64,000 nucleotides of DNA from Kitasatospora mediocidica KCTC 9733 (lineage in GTDB: Bacteria > Actinomycetota > Actinomycetes > Streptomycetales > Streptomycetaceae): contig NZ_JQLN01000007.1 of assembly GCF_000744225.1 (NCBI RefSeq), forward strand, positions 1,426,001 through 1,490,000. The letters are read 5' to 3'. Positions 11,320-19,682 of this stretch are shown one piece after another. Each line of letters opens with the position of its first letter. The first letter of the stretch is position 1. Made by a program: the position numbers and the translations under genes. The notes under the pieces were generated by a model. That model was not told the DNA's origin and did no database searches. It saw nothing but the letters and a program-made list of their open reading frames with translations.

Positions 11320-12531
11320 TCAGCCGCCAGAGGTGTCCATTTCGGCCTCAACGCCCGGCAGGGCGCAGTCGTACGGATCGTCCAACCACCCCTCGGGCAG
11401 GACCACCCGGCCGTTGCCGCTCGTCCGGCCGCGCGGACCGTCCGCGCTCGCCGGCCAGAGCTGCTCCTGGCCGACCTGGGAGAGCAGGTCGGCCAGCTCC
11501 GCCAGCGAACCGGCGTTGGCGAGCCTGACCCTCAGCTCCGAGCCGACCGAGAAGCCCTTGGTGTACCAGGCGACGTGCTTGCGGAAGTCCACGACGCCGC
11601 GGGTCTCGTCGCCCATCCACTGCCCCAGCAGCTCGGCGTGGCGCAGCATCGCGCGGGAGACGTCGGCGAAGCTCGGGCGGGCGTAGTCGCTCTCGCCCTC
11701 GAAGACCGCGACCAGGTCCTTGAAGAGCCACGGCCGGCCGAGGCAGCCGCGCCCGACCACGACGCCGTCGCAGCCGGTCTCCCGCATCATCCGCAGCGCG
11801 TCGCCGGCCGCCCAGATGTCGCCGTTGCCCAGGACCGGGACCTCGGCCGGCACCGACTCGCGCAGCCGGGCGATGGCCGACCAGTCCGCGGTGCCGCCGT
11901 AGTGCTGGGCCGCCGTGCGGCCGTGCAGCGCGATCGCCGAGACCCCCTCCTCGGCGCCGATCCGGCCGGCGTCCAGGTAGGTCAGGTGCTCGTCGTTGAT
12001 GCCCTTGCGCATCTTCATGGTGACCGGCAGCCCGCCGGCGCCCGCGACCGCCTCGCGCAGGATCTCCCGGAGCAGGTTGCGCTTGTACGGGAGCGCCGAG
12101 CCGCCGCCCTTGCGCGTCACCTTGGGGACCGGGCAGCCGAAGTTGAGGTCGATGTGGTCGGCCAGGTTCTCGTCCGCGATCATGCGGACGGCCTTGCCGA
12201 CGGTGGCCGGGTCCACTCCGTAGAGCTGCACCGAGCGGGGCTTCTCGCTCGGGTCGAAGTGGATCAGCTGCATGGTCTTGGCGTTGCGCTCGACCAGCGC
12301 CCGGGTGGTGATCATCTCGGAGACGTAGAGGCCCTTGCCGCCGCTCTGCTCCCGGCACAGGGTGCGGAAGGGGGCGTTGGTGATGCCCGCCATCGGGGCC
12401 AGCACGACCGGCGGCCAGACCTGCATGGGGCCGATCGTGAGCGGCTTGAACTCACCGGCCGCCGGCGGCGCGGGGGCCGGGGCGGGAGCCGCTGCGGGGA
12501 GGGTCTGGGCTCGGTCGGGCGTCGTGGTCAT
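11320..12531 (-). CDS. dusB: tRNA-dihydrouridine synthase B
   Basis: A 403-residue protein from the ATG at 12531 (MTTTPDRAQTLP), with GAGGAT upstream. After an Ala/Pro-rich N-terminal stretch of about 25 residues comes the FMN-binding TIM barrel: PVVLAPMAGITNAPFR (residue ~42), HIDLNFGCPVPKVTRKGGGSAL (holding the catalytic Cys of NFGCP and a phosphate-binding Lys/Arg), VTMKMRKGIND, ALHGRT, VLGNGDIW and GVVVGRGCLGRPWLF. The enzyme reduces specific uridines in tRNA to dihydrouridine with NADPH. It stands alone with its own terminator. Confidence 0.95.
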   Translation of the reverse strand: MTTTPDRAQTLPAAAPAPAPAPPAAGEFKPLTIGPMQVWPPVVLAPMAGITNAPFRTLCREQSGGKGLYVSEMITTRALVERNAKTMQLIHFDPSEKPRSVQLYGVDPATVGKAVRMIADENLADHIDLNFGCPVPKVTRKGGGSALPYKRNLLREILREAVAGAGGLPVTMKMRKGINDEHLTYLDAGRIGAEEGVSAIALHGRTAAQHYGGTADWSAIARLRESVPAEVPVLGNGDIWAAGDALRMMRETGCDGVVVGRGCLGRPWLFKDLVAVFEGESDYARPSFADVSRAMLRHAELLGQWMGDETRGVVDFRKHVAWYTKGFSVGSELRVRLANAGSLAELADLLSQVGQEQLWPASADGPRGRTSGNGRVVLPEGWLDDPYDCALPGVEAEMDTSGG

Positions 12532-12673
12532 GCGCGGCAGATCCTCAGCAGAAGCGGGGCGGACGGGACAGGACTCTCCATTCTCCCTCACCGCCGGCGC
12601 GACCCCGGGCGGCGGTCGCCGTCAGCCGGGCGGGGCCGGGGCGGACGGCGCGGGCTGCGGCCGGCCCGGGTGC

Positions 12674-13573
12674 TCAGCGGACCTGAGCGGCCGGTCCGGA
12701 CAGGCCCGTCGACACCGCCAGGCGCTCCAGGCGTTCGCGGGTCTCCGCGTCGGCCGGGCTGTAGGTCACCAGGCGGGTCTGGTGACGCAGCCCCAGCCAC
12801 AGGTTGGTGAAGTCCATCCGCAGCAGGCCGGCCTCGGGGTGGACGAACCCCTTGGTGCCGTCCTCCCGGGCCGCCACCTCGTGCCGCTGCCAGGCCTCCT
12901 CGAAGTTCGGCGAGGCCTGCCGCAGCCGCTTCAGCAGGGTCTTCCAGGCGGGGTCGCCGACGTGGTCGGCCATCGCGGCCCGGAACCGCGCCACCATCTG
13001 GGTGCGGGCCGACTCCAGGTCCGCCCAGCGGGTCTGGAACTCCGGGTTGGTGAAGATCAGCCAGATCAGGTTCCGCTCCTCGAAGGGCAGGTCGTCGAGG
13101 TCGCCGAGCATGCGGTTGTACATGGTGTTGTAGGCGAGGATGTCGTACCGGCTGTTCGTCACGGCGGCGGGCAGCGGTGACAGCTGGTCGAGGATCAGCT
13201 GGACCGCCGGGGTGATCATCGGGCAGTCCGCGCTGGGCGTCGGATCGCCGGCACCGGCCAGGATGAAGAGGTGCGCCCGTTCGTTGGGGTCGAGCAGCAG
13301 CGCCCGGGAGACCGACTCCAGCACCTGGGCGGAGACCTGGATGTCCCGGCCCTGCTCCAACCACGTGTACCAGGTGACCCCCACGGCGGCGAGCTGCGCG
13401 ACCTCCTCGCGGCGCAGCCCGGGGGTGCGGCGCCGGCCGCTGCTCGGGAGCCCGACCTGGTCGGGCAGGATCCGCTCGCGTCGGCTGCGCAGGAAGGCGG
13501 CCAGCTCCTGGCGTCGTACGTCCACGATGTGCGGGGTTGCCGGGGCCGCGGTGGCGGAGGTTGCGGTACGCAT
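12674..13573 (-). CDS. XRE-family regulator with MmyB-like ligand-binding domain
   Basis: A 299-residue protein from the ATG at 13573. The N-terminal helix-turn-helix (RRTPGLRREEVAQLAAVGVTWYTWLEQGRDIQVSAQVLESVSRAL, interrupted here only for quoting) at about residues 45-95 is the form that precedes the MmyB-type PAS-like ligand domain (residues ~115-285, with YNTMYNRML and NLIWLIFT). Proteins of this type usually repress a divergent gene, and this one faces an MFS exporter. The 101-base gap between them is filled with CCAGG/CCTGG inverted repeats that are the probable operators. Confidence 0.9.
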   Translation of the reverse strand: MRTATSATAAPATPHIVDVRRQELAAFLRSRRERILPDQVGLPSSGRRRTPGLRREEVAQLAAVGVTWYTWLEQGRDIQVSAQVLESVSRALLLDPNERAHLFILAGAGDPTPSADCPMITPAVQLILDQLSPLPAAVTNSRYDILAYNTMYNRMLGDLDDLPFEERNLIWLIFTNPEFQTRWADLESARTQMVARFRAAMADHVGDPAWKTLLKRLRQASPNFEEAWQRHEVAAREDGTKGFVHPEAGLLRMDFTNLWLGLRHQTRLVTYSPADAETRERLERLAVSTGLSGPAAQVR

Positions 13574-13598
13574 GCCCCCAGCATGCGCCAGTTCGAAC

Positions 13599-13662
13599 CC
13601 TGGTGCCAGGTATTCCTTATACCTGGATAACCACACTCTGGTACCAGGGTAGGAACACCTGG
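13599..13662. promoter_or_regulatory. Operator cluster between the XRE regulator and the MFS exporter
   Basis: CCTGG/CCAGG half-sites recur in inverted pairs: CCTGG-TG-CCAGG (13599-13610), CCAGGTAT-N5-ATACCTGG (13606-13626, 8-bp arms), the perfect CTGGTACCAG (13638-13647), and CCAGGGT-N7-ACCTGG (13644-13662). Such density in a 101-bp divergent gap suggests cooperative binding of the adjacent regulator and control of both genes. This is inferred from arrangement. Confidence 0.7.
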
Positions 13663-13674
13663 ATCCTCGTACTC

Positions 13675-15126
13675 GTGACTCAGCAACTCGAACACGCTCA
13701 GGTTCGCCCGATCCACTCCGCGCCCCGCAGCACGACCGAGCCGCACCACGCCCTTTCGGTCGCCGGCCTGGTCACCGTCCTGCTCGGCGCCTTCCTGCCG
13801 ATGCTCGACTTCTTCATCGTCAACGTCGCCCTGCCCACCATCGACCACGACCTGGCAGCCGGACCGGCCGTCCTGGAACTGGTCGCGGCCGGGTACGGCA
13901 TCGCCTTCGCCGTCCTGCTGGTGCTCGGCGGCCGGCTCGGCGACAGCCTCGGCCGTCGGCGGCTGTTCATCGCCGGCGCGGCCGCCTTCGCGGTCACCTC
14001 GCTGGCCTGCGGCCTCGCCCCGACGGCCGCCACCCTGGTGATCGCCCGGATCACCCAGGGCGCCGCGGCCGCTCTGCTGGTCCCCCAGGTACTCGCCACC
14101 ATCACCTCCGCCACCTCCGGCGCCCAGCGTGCCCGCGCGCTGAGCATCTACGGCGCGGTCGGCGGCGTCTCGGTGGTGATCGGCCAGGTGCTGGGCGGGA
14201 TGCTGATCGCCGCCGACCTGTTCGGCACCGGCTGGCGCGCGATCTTCCTGCTCAACGTCCCGTTCGCGGTGCTCACCGCCGTCCTCGCCATCCGCTACGT
14301 GCCGGAGAGCCGCTCGCCGCGGCCCAGCCGGGTGGACGTGCCGGGCACCGTGCTGCTGACCGTCGCGCTGCTGAGCCTGTTCGTCCCGCTGATGGAGGGA
14401 CGGGCCGCGGGCTGGCCGCTCTGGAGCTGGCTGCTGCTGGCGGTCTTCCCGTTCGCCGCGGTCGGCTTCGTCCTCGTGGAGCGGCGCGCCGAGCGGGCCG
14501 GGCTGCTGCCGCTGGTGCCGCCGTCGCTGCTGCGGATCCCCGAGATGCGGCACGGCCTGGGCATCGCGCTTCCCTACTTCGGCTGCTTCGGCGGCTTCAT
14601 GTTCGTCCTGGCGATCACCCTCCAGCAGGGGCTGCGGCTCAGCCCGGTGATGTCCGGCGTGGCCCTGGTCCCGCTGGCCTTCGGCTACTTCTCCTCCTCG
14701 CTGGCCGGACCCCGGCTGATCGGCCGCTTCGGCAGCCGGGTGATCACCGCCGGCTCCGCCCTGCAGGCGCTGGGCACCGTCACCCTGATCACGACCGTGC
14801 TGGCCGACTACCGCGGCCTCTCCGTCCTCACCCTGCTGCCCGGGATGCTCGTCACCGGCCTCGGCAACGGCCTCGTCGGCACCCCGCTCTTCCGGGTGGT
14901 GCTCTCCAAGGTGCCGTCCGAGAGCGCGGGCTTGGGCAGCGGCGTCCTGGCGACCGCTCAGCAGTCCAGCCTGGCCCTGGGGGTGGCGACGCTCGGGACG
15001 CTCTTCCTCTCGCTGACGCCCAGCCTGGGCATGGGCCACGCTCTCGCCCTGGTGCTGGCGATCCAGTCGCTCGGCTCCGTGACGGTCCTCTGGCTCAGCA
15101 CCCGGCTGCCGCGCACGATGGGGTAG
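13675..15126 (+). CDS. MFS drug exporter, DHA2 (14-TM) type
   Basis: A 483-residue protein from the GTG at 13675. The upstream in-frame stretch overlaps the operators and looks non-coding. It has 14 predicted membrane segments. Family motifs include DFFIVNVALPTI in TM1 (the motif D1 of DHA2 proteins), GGRLGDSLGRRR in the first cytoplasmic loop (motif A, residues ~80-92) and GPRLIGRFGSR in the second half. Members export drugs or secondary metabolites with proton antiport. It is paired divergently with an XRE/MmyB regulator, a common arrangement for ligand-induced efflux. Confidence 0.92.
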   Translation: MTQQLEHAQVRPIHSAPRSTTEPHHALSVAGLVTVLLGAFLPMLDFFIVNVALPTIDHDLAAGPAVLELVAAGYGIAFAVLLVLGGRLGDSLGRRRLFIAGAAAFAVTSLACGLAPTAATLVIARITQGAAAALLVPQVLATITSATSGAQRARALSIYGAVGGVSVVIGQVLGGMLIAADLFGTGWRAIFLLNVPFAVLTAVLAIRYVPESRSPRPSRVDVPGTVLLTVALLSLFVPLMEGRAAGWPLWSWLLLAVFPFAAVGFVLVERRAERAGLLPLVPPSLLRIPEMRHGLGIALPYFGCFGGFMFVLAITLQQGLRLSPVMSGVALVPLAFGYFSSSLAGPRLIGRFGSRVITAGSALQALGTVTLITTVLADYRGLSVLTLLPGMLVTGLGNGLVGTPLFRVVLSKVPSESAGLGSGVLATAQQSSLALGVATLGTLFLSLTPSLGMGHALALVLAIQSLGSVTVLWLSTRLPRTMG

Positions 15127-15145
15127 GGGTACTTCGTTCGGCTGA

Positions 15146-15176
15146 ATGTGCCGCACATGTGCGGCACATGCCGCAC
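15146..15176. promoter_or_regulatory. 24-bp perfect palindrome plus third half-site before the antitoxin gene
   Basis: Bases 15146-15169 are a perfect 24-bp palindrome whose half-site is ATGTGCCGCAC. A third half-site (ATGCCGCAC, 15168-15176) follows in direct orientation. It covers the expected -35 position for the TACCGT hexamer at 15186-15191. This is the typical place for autorepression by an antitoxin or toxin-antitoxin complex. Confidence 0.8.
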
Positions 15177-15198
15177 GTTCCCTTCTACCGTGAGTCTC

Positions 15199-15492
15199 AT
15201 GACGTCAAGAGTCCCGATCCGGCAGCTCCAGCAGCACGCCAGCGAACTCGTCGACCGTGTCGCCGCCGGCGAGCGCATCGAGATCACCCGCAACGGGCGG
15301 CTCATCGCGGTGCTGTCCCCGCCGGACCCCGAGCAACGGGTTCTCGAAGACCTCGTCAGGGACGGCACGATCGATCCCGAGAACGCGGCCACCGCTCGCG
15401 GGCTCGCGGACTGGGTCCCGCCCACCGCGCCGGACGGGCTGGCCTCGCCGTCGCAGGCCCTGCAGAACATGAGGGACGAGGAGGAGCGTTGA
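15199..15492 (+). CDS. vapB: Phd/YefM-type antitoxin of a vapBC operon
   Basis: A 97-residue protein from the ATG at 15199 (MTSRVPIRQLQQHASELVDRV). The pattern 'IRQLQQHASELVDRVAAGERIEITRNGRLIAVL' (split across residues 7-40) is the Phd/YefM fold: a DNA-binding helical N-terminus followed by an unstructured acidic C-terminus (NMRDEEER) that wraps the toxin. A -10-like TACCGT ends 7 bases before the ATG with no Shine-Dalgarno, so the transcript may be leaderless; a GTG 9 bases upstream is the alternative start. It overlaps the toxin gene by 4 bases, so the two are translationally coupled. Confidence 0.92.
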   Translation: MTSRVPIRQLQQHASELVDRVAAGERIEITRNGRLIAVLSPPDPEQRVLEDLVRDGTIDPENAATARGLADWVPPTAPDGLASPSQALQNMRDEEER

Positions 15493-15908
15493 TCTACCTC
15501 GACTCCTGTGCGCTGCTGAAGCTGATCGTGCCGGAACAGGAGTCCGACGCTCTGCGGACGTTCCTCTCCGCACGCGGATCCGAAGGACACGCCACCAGCG
15601 CACTGGCCCAGGTCGAGGTGCCACGAGCCCTCATCAGGGTCGATGCCCCGCCCTACCTGCTCGACGCCGCCGAAGACGCCCTGGATCGCCTGCTTCGAGT
15701 CCGCTTGTCGGATCCCATCCTGCGAGCCGCACGTCTGCTGCCCGGGCAGCATCTGCGCAGCCTGGACGCAATTCACCTGGCCAGTGCCGAACACCTGGAA
15801 CACGCGCTCACGGCGTTCGTCACCTACGACAAGCGGCTGGCTGCTGCCGCCATCGAGCGCGGCCTTCCCGTCGAGGCGCCGGGTCAGGTCGAGGGTTCCT
15901 CGCTCTGA
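15489..15908 (+). CDS. vapC: PIN-domain ribonuclease toxin (VapC family)
   Basis: A 139-residue protein starting at the TTG at 15489, which overlaps the antitoxin stop (TTGA) and is preceded by GAGGAGGAG. The four acidic PIN residues are seen: D5 in YLDSCALLK, E43 in AQVEVPRAL, D93 in LRSLDAIHLASA and D114 in TYDKRL. VapC toxins are Mg2+-dependent RNases cutting tRNA or rRNA and are neutralised by the cognate antitoxin. Length is normal and no residue is missing, so the toxin is probably functional. Confidence 0.93.
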   Translation: MIYLDSCALLKLIVPEQESDALRTFLSARGSEGHATSALAQVEVPRALIRVDAPPYLLDAAEDALDRLLRVRLSDPILRAARLLPGQHLRSLDAIHLASAEHLEHALTAFVTYDKRLAAAAIERGLPVEAPGQVEGSSL

Positions 15909-15920
15909 CCCGGCGCCCCC

Positions 15921-15960
15921 GGGGCTTCGGTGGGCTTCGGTGGGCTTCGGTGGGCTTTGG
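15921..15960. repeat. 10-bp tandem repeat x4 at a convergent junction
   Basis: Three copies of gggcttcggt-type units (TGGGCTTCGG register, first copy GGGGCTTCGG) and a fourth variant TGGGCTTTGG lie in the 55-base gap between vapC and the convergent L,D-transpeptidase gene. Confidence 0.9.
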
Positions 15961-15963
15961 TGG

Positions 15964-17202
15964 CTACCAGGCGGACCAGGGGGCGTTCCAGCCGCCGAGG
16001 CCGTTGTCCCAGGCGACCTGCTTGCCGACCGAGTGGTTGACGATCACCACGTCGCCGATCATCGAGTCGGCCCAGAACTTGCCCGCCACCGAACTGTCGT
16101 CGCCGGCCTCGGTGTCCGGCAGGCCGATGCAGCCGTGGCTGATGTTCTCGTGGCCCGCGGCCTCAACGGCCTTGGGGTTGCCGTGCACGTAGGAGCCGGT
16201 GTCGCTGATCTTCAGGCCGTGCGGCTCGGTCACGTCGTAGGGCGCGCCCTTGATGGTGGTGGTCGCCGAGTTCATGTGCACCATCCGGTCCTTCTCGAAG
16301 ACCACCATGGTCCCGTTCCAGGACGGGTTGTCGTCCGCGCCCGCGGTGATCGCGACGTTCTTGGTGGTGCCGCCCTCGGCAACCGACATCTGGTGGGTGG
16401 CGGCGTCGACCGTGCTGATCTTGGAGCGGCCGATGGTGAAGCTCTCGTCCTTGTCGACGTTGCCGTAGACCCCGGGAGAGAGTTCGGCGCTCTTGGTGCG
16501 GTAGTGGATGGTCACCTTCGTGCCGGGCTTCCAGTAGGTCTCCGGACGCAGGTCCAGCCGGCTGTCGTTGCTGAACCAGTGCCCCTTGACCGGGGTGTTG
16601 TCGGAGGTCTCCACGGTGATGGCCGCCAGCGCCGCGGCCTTGTTGACGACCGCCTGGTGGAAGTCGACGCTGATGATCATGCCGACGCCGTACGTCCCGC
16701 CGCCGTCGATGTTGTCCACCAGGCCGGCCGTCTTCGTGGGGGTGAGGGTGGTGAAGCCGCTGGTCGTCGTGCTCGCAACACCGTGCGCGTCGACGGCCTG
16801 GGCGTTGACCTTGTAGGCCGTCCCCACCGCGAGGCCGGTCGACGGCACCCAGGTCAGCCCGTCGGCGGCGACCGCACCGGCCACCGGCTTCCCGTCCGGG
16901 CCGGCCACCGACACCTGGGTCAGCTTGCCGCCGGCCACCGAGACCTTAAGCGCACCGTTCGGGGCCACGTTCTTGGCGCCGTCGCTCGGCTGCACATCCA
17001 GCACCGCCGCCGAGGGCGCCGCGGTAACGGACTGCCCACCGGAGACGGCCCCCTTCGGCGCCCCGGCAGCGTTCGTCGCACCGGCGGCGCCATCGCTCGG
17101 GCCGCAACCCGTCAGCAGCAGCAGCGCGCTGCTCAACAGCAGCGCCGCACCGACCGGACGGCCCGATCGTCCACCGATGGCCCGTATGCGCTTCGACTCC
17201 AC
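15964..17202 (-). CDS. L,D-transpeptidase lipoprotein (Ig-like plus YkuD domains)
   Basis: A 412-residue protein from the GTG at 17202, preceded by GGGGAG. The signal peptide ends in lipobox LLLLTGC. Two Ig-like modules (about residues 60-270, including the TKTAGLV...GGGTYGVGM segment) precede the YkuD catalytic domain, whose active site is HGN...NISHGCIGLP (catalytic Cys in SHGC, about residue 365). These enzymes make 3-3 cross-links in peptidoglycan outside the membrane and are resistant to most penicillins. The domain order matches the mycobacterial LdtMt2-like group. Confidence 0.94.
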   Translation of the reverse strand: MESKRIRAIGGRSGRPVGAALLLSSALLLLTGCGPSDGAAGATNAAGAPKGAVSGGQSVTAAPSAAVLDVQPSDGAKNVAPNGALKVSVAGGKLTQVSVAGPDGKPVAGAVAADGLTWVPSTGLAVGTAYKVNAQAVDAHGVASTTTSGFTTLTPTKTAGLVDNIDGGGTYGVGMIISVDFHQAVVNKAAALAAITVETSDNTPVKGHWFSNDSRLDLRPETYWKPGTKVTIHYRTKSAELSPGVYGNVDKDESFTIGRSKISTVDAATHQMSVAEGGTTKNVAITAGADDNPSWNGTMVVFEKDRMVHMNSATTTIKGAPYDVTEPHGLKISDTGSYVHGNPKAVEAAGHENISHGCIGLPDTEAGDDSSVAGKFWADSMIGDVVIVNHSVGKQVAWDNGLGGWNAPWSAW

Positions 17203-17654
17203 TGCCCTGTCTCCCCACCACTCGATCAACTCGTCGAACCATCCGACGCGCTGAGTGGGGTCTGCCGTCGCACGGAAGCGGTGACTGTCACAGAACCGGG
17301 ACACTCGGCGGTGGAGAGGCCCCTAGGCCGTGTCTGACAATTCCCGCCGGGCCCGCGACGCCGGGCATCCCGGCTGGACGCACCGGCGGATCATCCAAGT
17401 ACGACCCAGTACGAGGACGATCCGCCGGCACGCCCAGCCGGGCGCCCAACGCCGCGGGCTCATCCGACGCGAATTGTCAGACACGCCCTAGTGCCGCGTG
17501 GCCCGGCGCGGGCGGCAGGCCTTCGCGCAGCGGCCGCCGTAGCTGAACATCCGGCGGAGCAGGCTGGTACGGTCCGCAGGTCTGAGAGCTGCTGGTAGGT
17601 CATGACCCGATCCAAGCCGGGCAGGTTCGCCGCCTGTCGGACCTCGATGCCACG
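17203..17654. other. Intergenic region holding a foldback element
   Basis: Outside the element at 17323-17491, the divergent gap between the L,D-transpeptidase and NADAR genes shows no convincing gene. Short minus-strand frames that stop at the element edge are described under rejected items. Confidence 0.5.
17323..17491. mobile_element. MITE-like foldback element, about 163 bp, flanked by CTAG sites
   Basis: The ends are near-identical inverted repeats: GGCCGTGTCTGACAATTC on the left and GGGCGTGTCTGACAATTC read inward from the right. Each end abuts a CTAG (17323-17326 and 17488-17491), consistent with duplication of the central TA. The interior is also self-complementary (for example CCGGCGGATC near 17382 and GATCCGCCGG near 17420), so the whole element folds into one long imperfect hairpin. 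It has no coding capacity. The terminal sequence and TA/CTAG target resemble IS5-family (IS427-group) ends known from Streptomyces. I infer a non-autonomous derivative. Confidence 0.8.
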
Positions 17655-18245
17655 ATGACGTCCATGACGACGCACGAGCAGCTCACCCCGGCCGAGACCC
17701 GTACCCGCGAGGAGCTGGCCGCCCTGGTCGCCACCGGGGTGCGGCCCAAGTACCTGCTGTTCTGGGGGCATCGCGCGGAGCGGGACGGGCGGATCGGGGC
17801 GGGGTCGCTGAGCCAGTGGTGGCCGGCCGCCTTCGTGGTCGACGGGGTGCGGTACGCGACCGCCGAGCACTGGATGATGGCGGGCAAGGCGCGGCTGTTC
17901 GGCGACGAGGAGATCGTGCCGAGGATCCTGGCGGCGCGTACGCCCGCCGAGGCGAAGAAGCTCGGCCGCCTGGTGCGCGGCTTCGACGACGTGCGGTGGG
18001 ACGCGGCGCGGTTCGACCTCGTAGTGGCGGGCAACGTCGCCAAGTTCGGGCAGGACGAGGCGCTGCGCACGTACCTGCTGGGCACCGGGCGGCGCGTCCT
18101 GGTCGAGGCCAGCCCGCTGGACCGGATCTGGGGCATCGGGCTGGCCGCCGACAGCGAACTCGCCACCGATCCGGCGCGCTGGCGCGGGCTCAACCTGCTG
18201 GGCTTCGCGCTGATGGAGGCCCGGCGGCGACTGGCAGGGCAGTGA
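17655..18245 (+). CDS. NADAR family N-glycosidase (YbiA/RibX-like)
   Basis: A 196-residue protein (an ATG at 17664 is an equally possible start). It has the NADAR landmarks: LLFWGHR near residue 35, LSQWWPAAFVVDGVRYATAEHWMMAGKARLF (residues ~52-82, with the conserved Glu/His of AEHWMM), and a C-terminal DRIWGIG...NLLGFALM. Members hydrolyse N-glycosidic bonds of riboflavin-pathway intermediates, and others reverse ADP-ribosylation of guanine. The gene ends just before a strong bidirectional terminator shared with glyS. Confidence 0.92.
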   Translation: MTSMTTHEQLTPAETRTREELAALVATGVRPKYLLFWGHRAERDGRIGAGSLSQWWPAAFVVDGVRYATAEHWMMAGKARLFGDEEIVPRILAARTPAEAKKLGRLVRGFDDVRWDAARFDLVVAGNVAKFGQDEALRTYLLGTGRRVLVEASPLDRIWGIGLAADSELATDPARWRGLNLLGFALMEARRRLAGQ

Positions 18246-18249
18246 AACA

Positions 18250-18280
18250 CGAAGACCCCCACCGACGGTGGGGGTCTTCG
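18250..18280. terminator. Bidirectional terminator between NADAR gene and glyS
   Basis: A perfect 14-bp stem (18250-18263 with 18267-18280) and a GAC loop lie between the convergent genes. Confidence 0.85.
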
Positions 18281-18299
18281 GCGTTGCGTACTGCCGACG

Positions 18300-19682
18300 T
18301 CAGCAGCCGATCAGACGCGCGCCCAGGTAGGTCTTCACCTGGTCGAGCGAGACCCGCTCCTGCGCCATGGTGTCGCGGTCGCGGATGGTGACCGCGTTGT
18401 CCTCAAGGGTGTCGAAGTCGACCGTCACGCAGAACGGCGTACCGATCTCGTCCTGACGGCGGTAGCGCTTGCCGATCGCACCGGCGTCGTCGAACTCGAC
18501 GTTCCACGCGGTCCGCAGGTCGGCGGCCAGGCCGCGGGCCTTCGGCGAGAGGTCGGCGTTGCGCGACAGCGGCAGCACCGCGACCTTGACCGGGGCCAGC
18601 CGCGGGTCGAGCCGCATGCCGACGCGCTTCTCCATGACGCCCTTGGCGTTCGGCGCCTCGTCCTCGAAGTAGGCGTCGAGCAGGAAGGCCAGCATCGCGC
18701 GGTTGAGGCCCGCTGCCGGCTCGATGACGTACGGGAAGTACCGCTCGCCGGACTCCTGGTCGAAGTACTTGAGGTCCTGGCCGGACGCCTCGCTGTGGGT
18801 GGCGAGGTCGTAGTCGGTGCGGTTGGCCACACCCTCCAGCTCGGAGAACTCGTTGCCGCCGAAGTTGAAGCGGTACTCGATGTCCACCGTGCGCTTGGCG
18901 TAGTGGGAGAGCTTCTCCTTCGGGTGCTCGAAGTAGCGCATGTTCTCGGTCCGCAGGCCGAGGCCCACGTACCAGTCCCAGCGCTGCTGGAGCCAGTACT
19001 CGTGCCACTCCTCGTCCTCGCCCGGCTTGACGAAGAACTCCATCTCCATCTGCTCGAACTCGCGGGTGCGGAAGATGAAGTTGCCGGGCGTGATCTCGTT
19101 GCGGAAGCTCTTGCCGGTCTGGGCGATACCGAACGGCGGCTTCTTGCGCGACGTGGTCTGCACGGCCTTGAAGTTGGTGAAGATGCCCTGGGCGGTCTCG
19201 GGGCGCAGGTAGGCCAGGCCCGAGGCGTCCTCGGTGACACCGAGGTGCGTCTTCAGCATGCCCGAGAACTCCTTGGGCGTGGTGAAGGCGCCCTTGGTGC
19301 CGCAGTGCGGGCAGTTGATGTCGGCCAGGCCGTTGGCCGGCAGCTTGCCATGCTTGGCCTCGTAGGCCTCCTCCAAGTGGTCGGCGCGGTAGCGCTTGTG
19401 ACAGGAGGTGCACTCGGTCAGCGGGTCGTTGAAGGTCGCGACGTGGCCGGAGGCCTCCCAGACCTCGCGGGCCAGGATCACCGACGAGTCGATCCCGACG
19501 ACGTCCTCCCGAGCGGTGACCATCGAACGCCACCACTGGCGCTTGATGTTCTCCTTGAGCTCGACGCCGAGTGGTCCGTAGTCCCAAGCGGCACGCGTAC
19601 CGCCATAGATCTCGCTGCAGGGGTAGACGAAGCCACGGCGCTTGCTCAGGCTGACGATCGTGTCGATCTTGTCGGCGGCCAC
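18300..19682 (-). CDS. glyS: Glycyl-tRNA synthetase (dimeric type)
   Basis: A 460-residue class II synthetase. Motif 2 and surroundings are seen in SFRNEITPGNFIFRTREFEQMEMEFF. A zinc-finger-like pair CTSCHKRY...CPHCG lies near residues 100-150. ERYFPYVIEPAAGLNRAMLAFLLDAYF contains the motif 3-like region near 330, and the C-terminal anticodon-binding domain follows (VKVAVLPLSRN...). The single-chain alpha-2 form is usual in actinobacteria, as opposed to the alpha2beta2 GlyQS. It charges tRNA-Gly in the cytosol. It is divergent from the zinc operon. Confidence 0.97.
   Translation of the reverse strand: MAADKIDTIVSLSKRRGFVYPCSEIYGGTRAAWDYGPLGVELKENIKRQWWRSMVTAREDVVGIDSSVILAREVWEASGHVATFNDPLTECTSCHKRYRADHLEEAYEAKHGKLPANGLADINCPHCGTKGAFTTPKEFSGMLKTHLGVTEDASGLAYLRPETAQGIFTNFKAVQTTSRKKPPFGIAQTGKSFRNEITPGNFIFRTREFEQMEMEFFVKPGEDEEWHEYWLQQRWDWYVGLGLRTENMRYFEHPKEKLSHYAKRTVDIEYRFNFGGNEFSELEGVANRTDYDLATHSEASGQDLKYFDQESGERYFPYVIEPAAGLNRAMLAFLLDAYFEDEAPNAKGVMEKRVGMRLDPRLAPVKVAVLPLSRNADLSPKARGLAADLRTAWNVEFDDAGAIGKRYRRQDEIGTPFCVTVDFDTLEDNAVTIRDRDTMAQERVSLDQVKTYLGARLIGC

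Noticed and set aside
17488..17660. Minus-strand short frames ending at the foldback element edge, for example one ending MFSYGGRCAKACRPRRATRH
   Set aside because: No ribosome-binding site, no recognisable family, and the stop is created by the CTAG at the element edge. It may be chance or a gene remnant; not enough to annotate.
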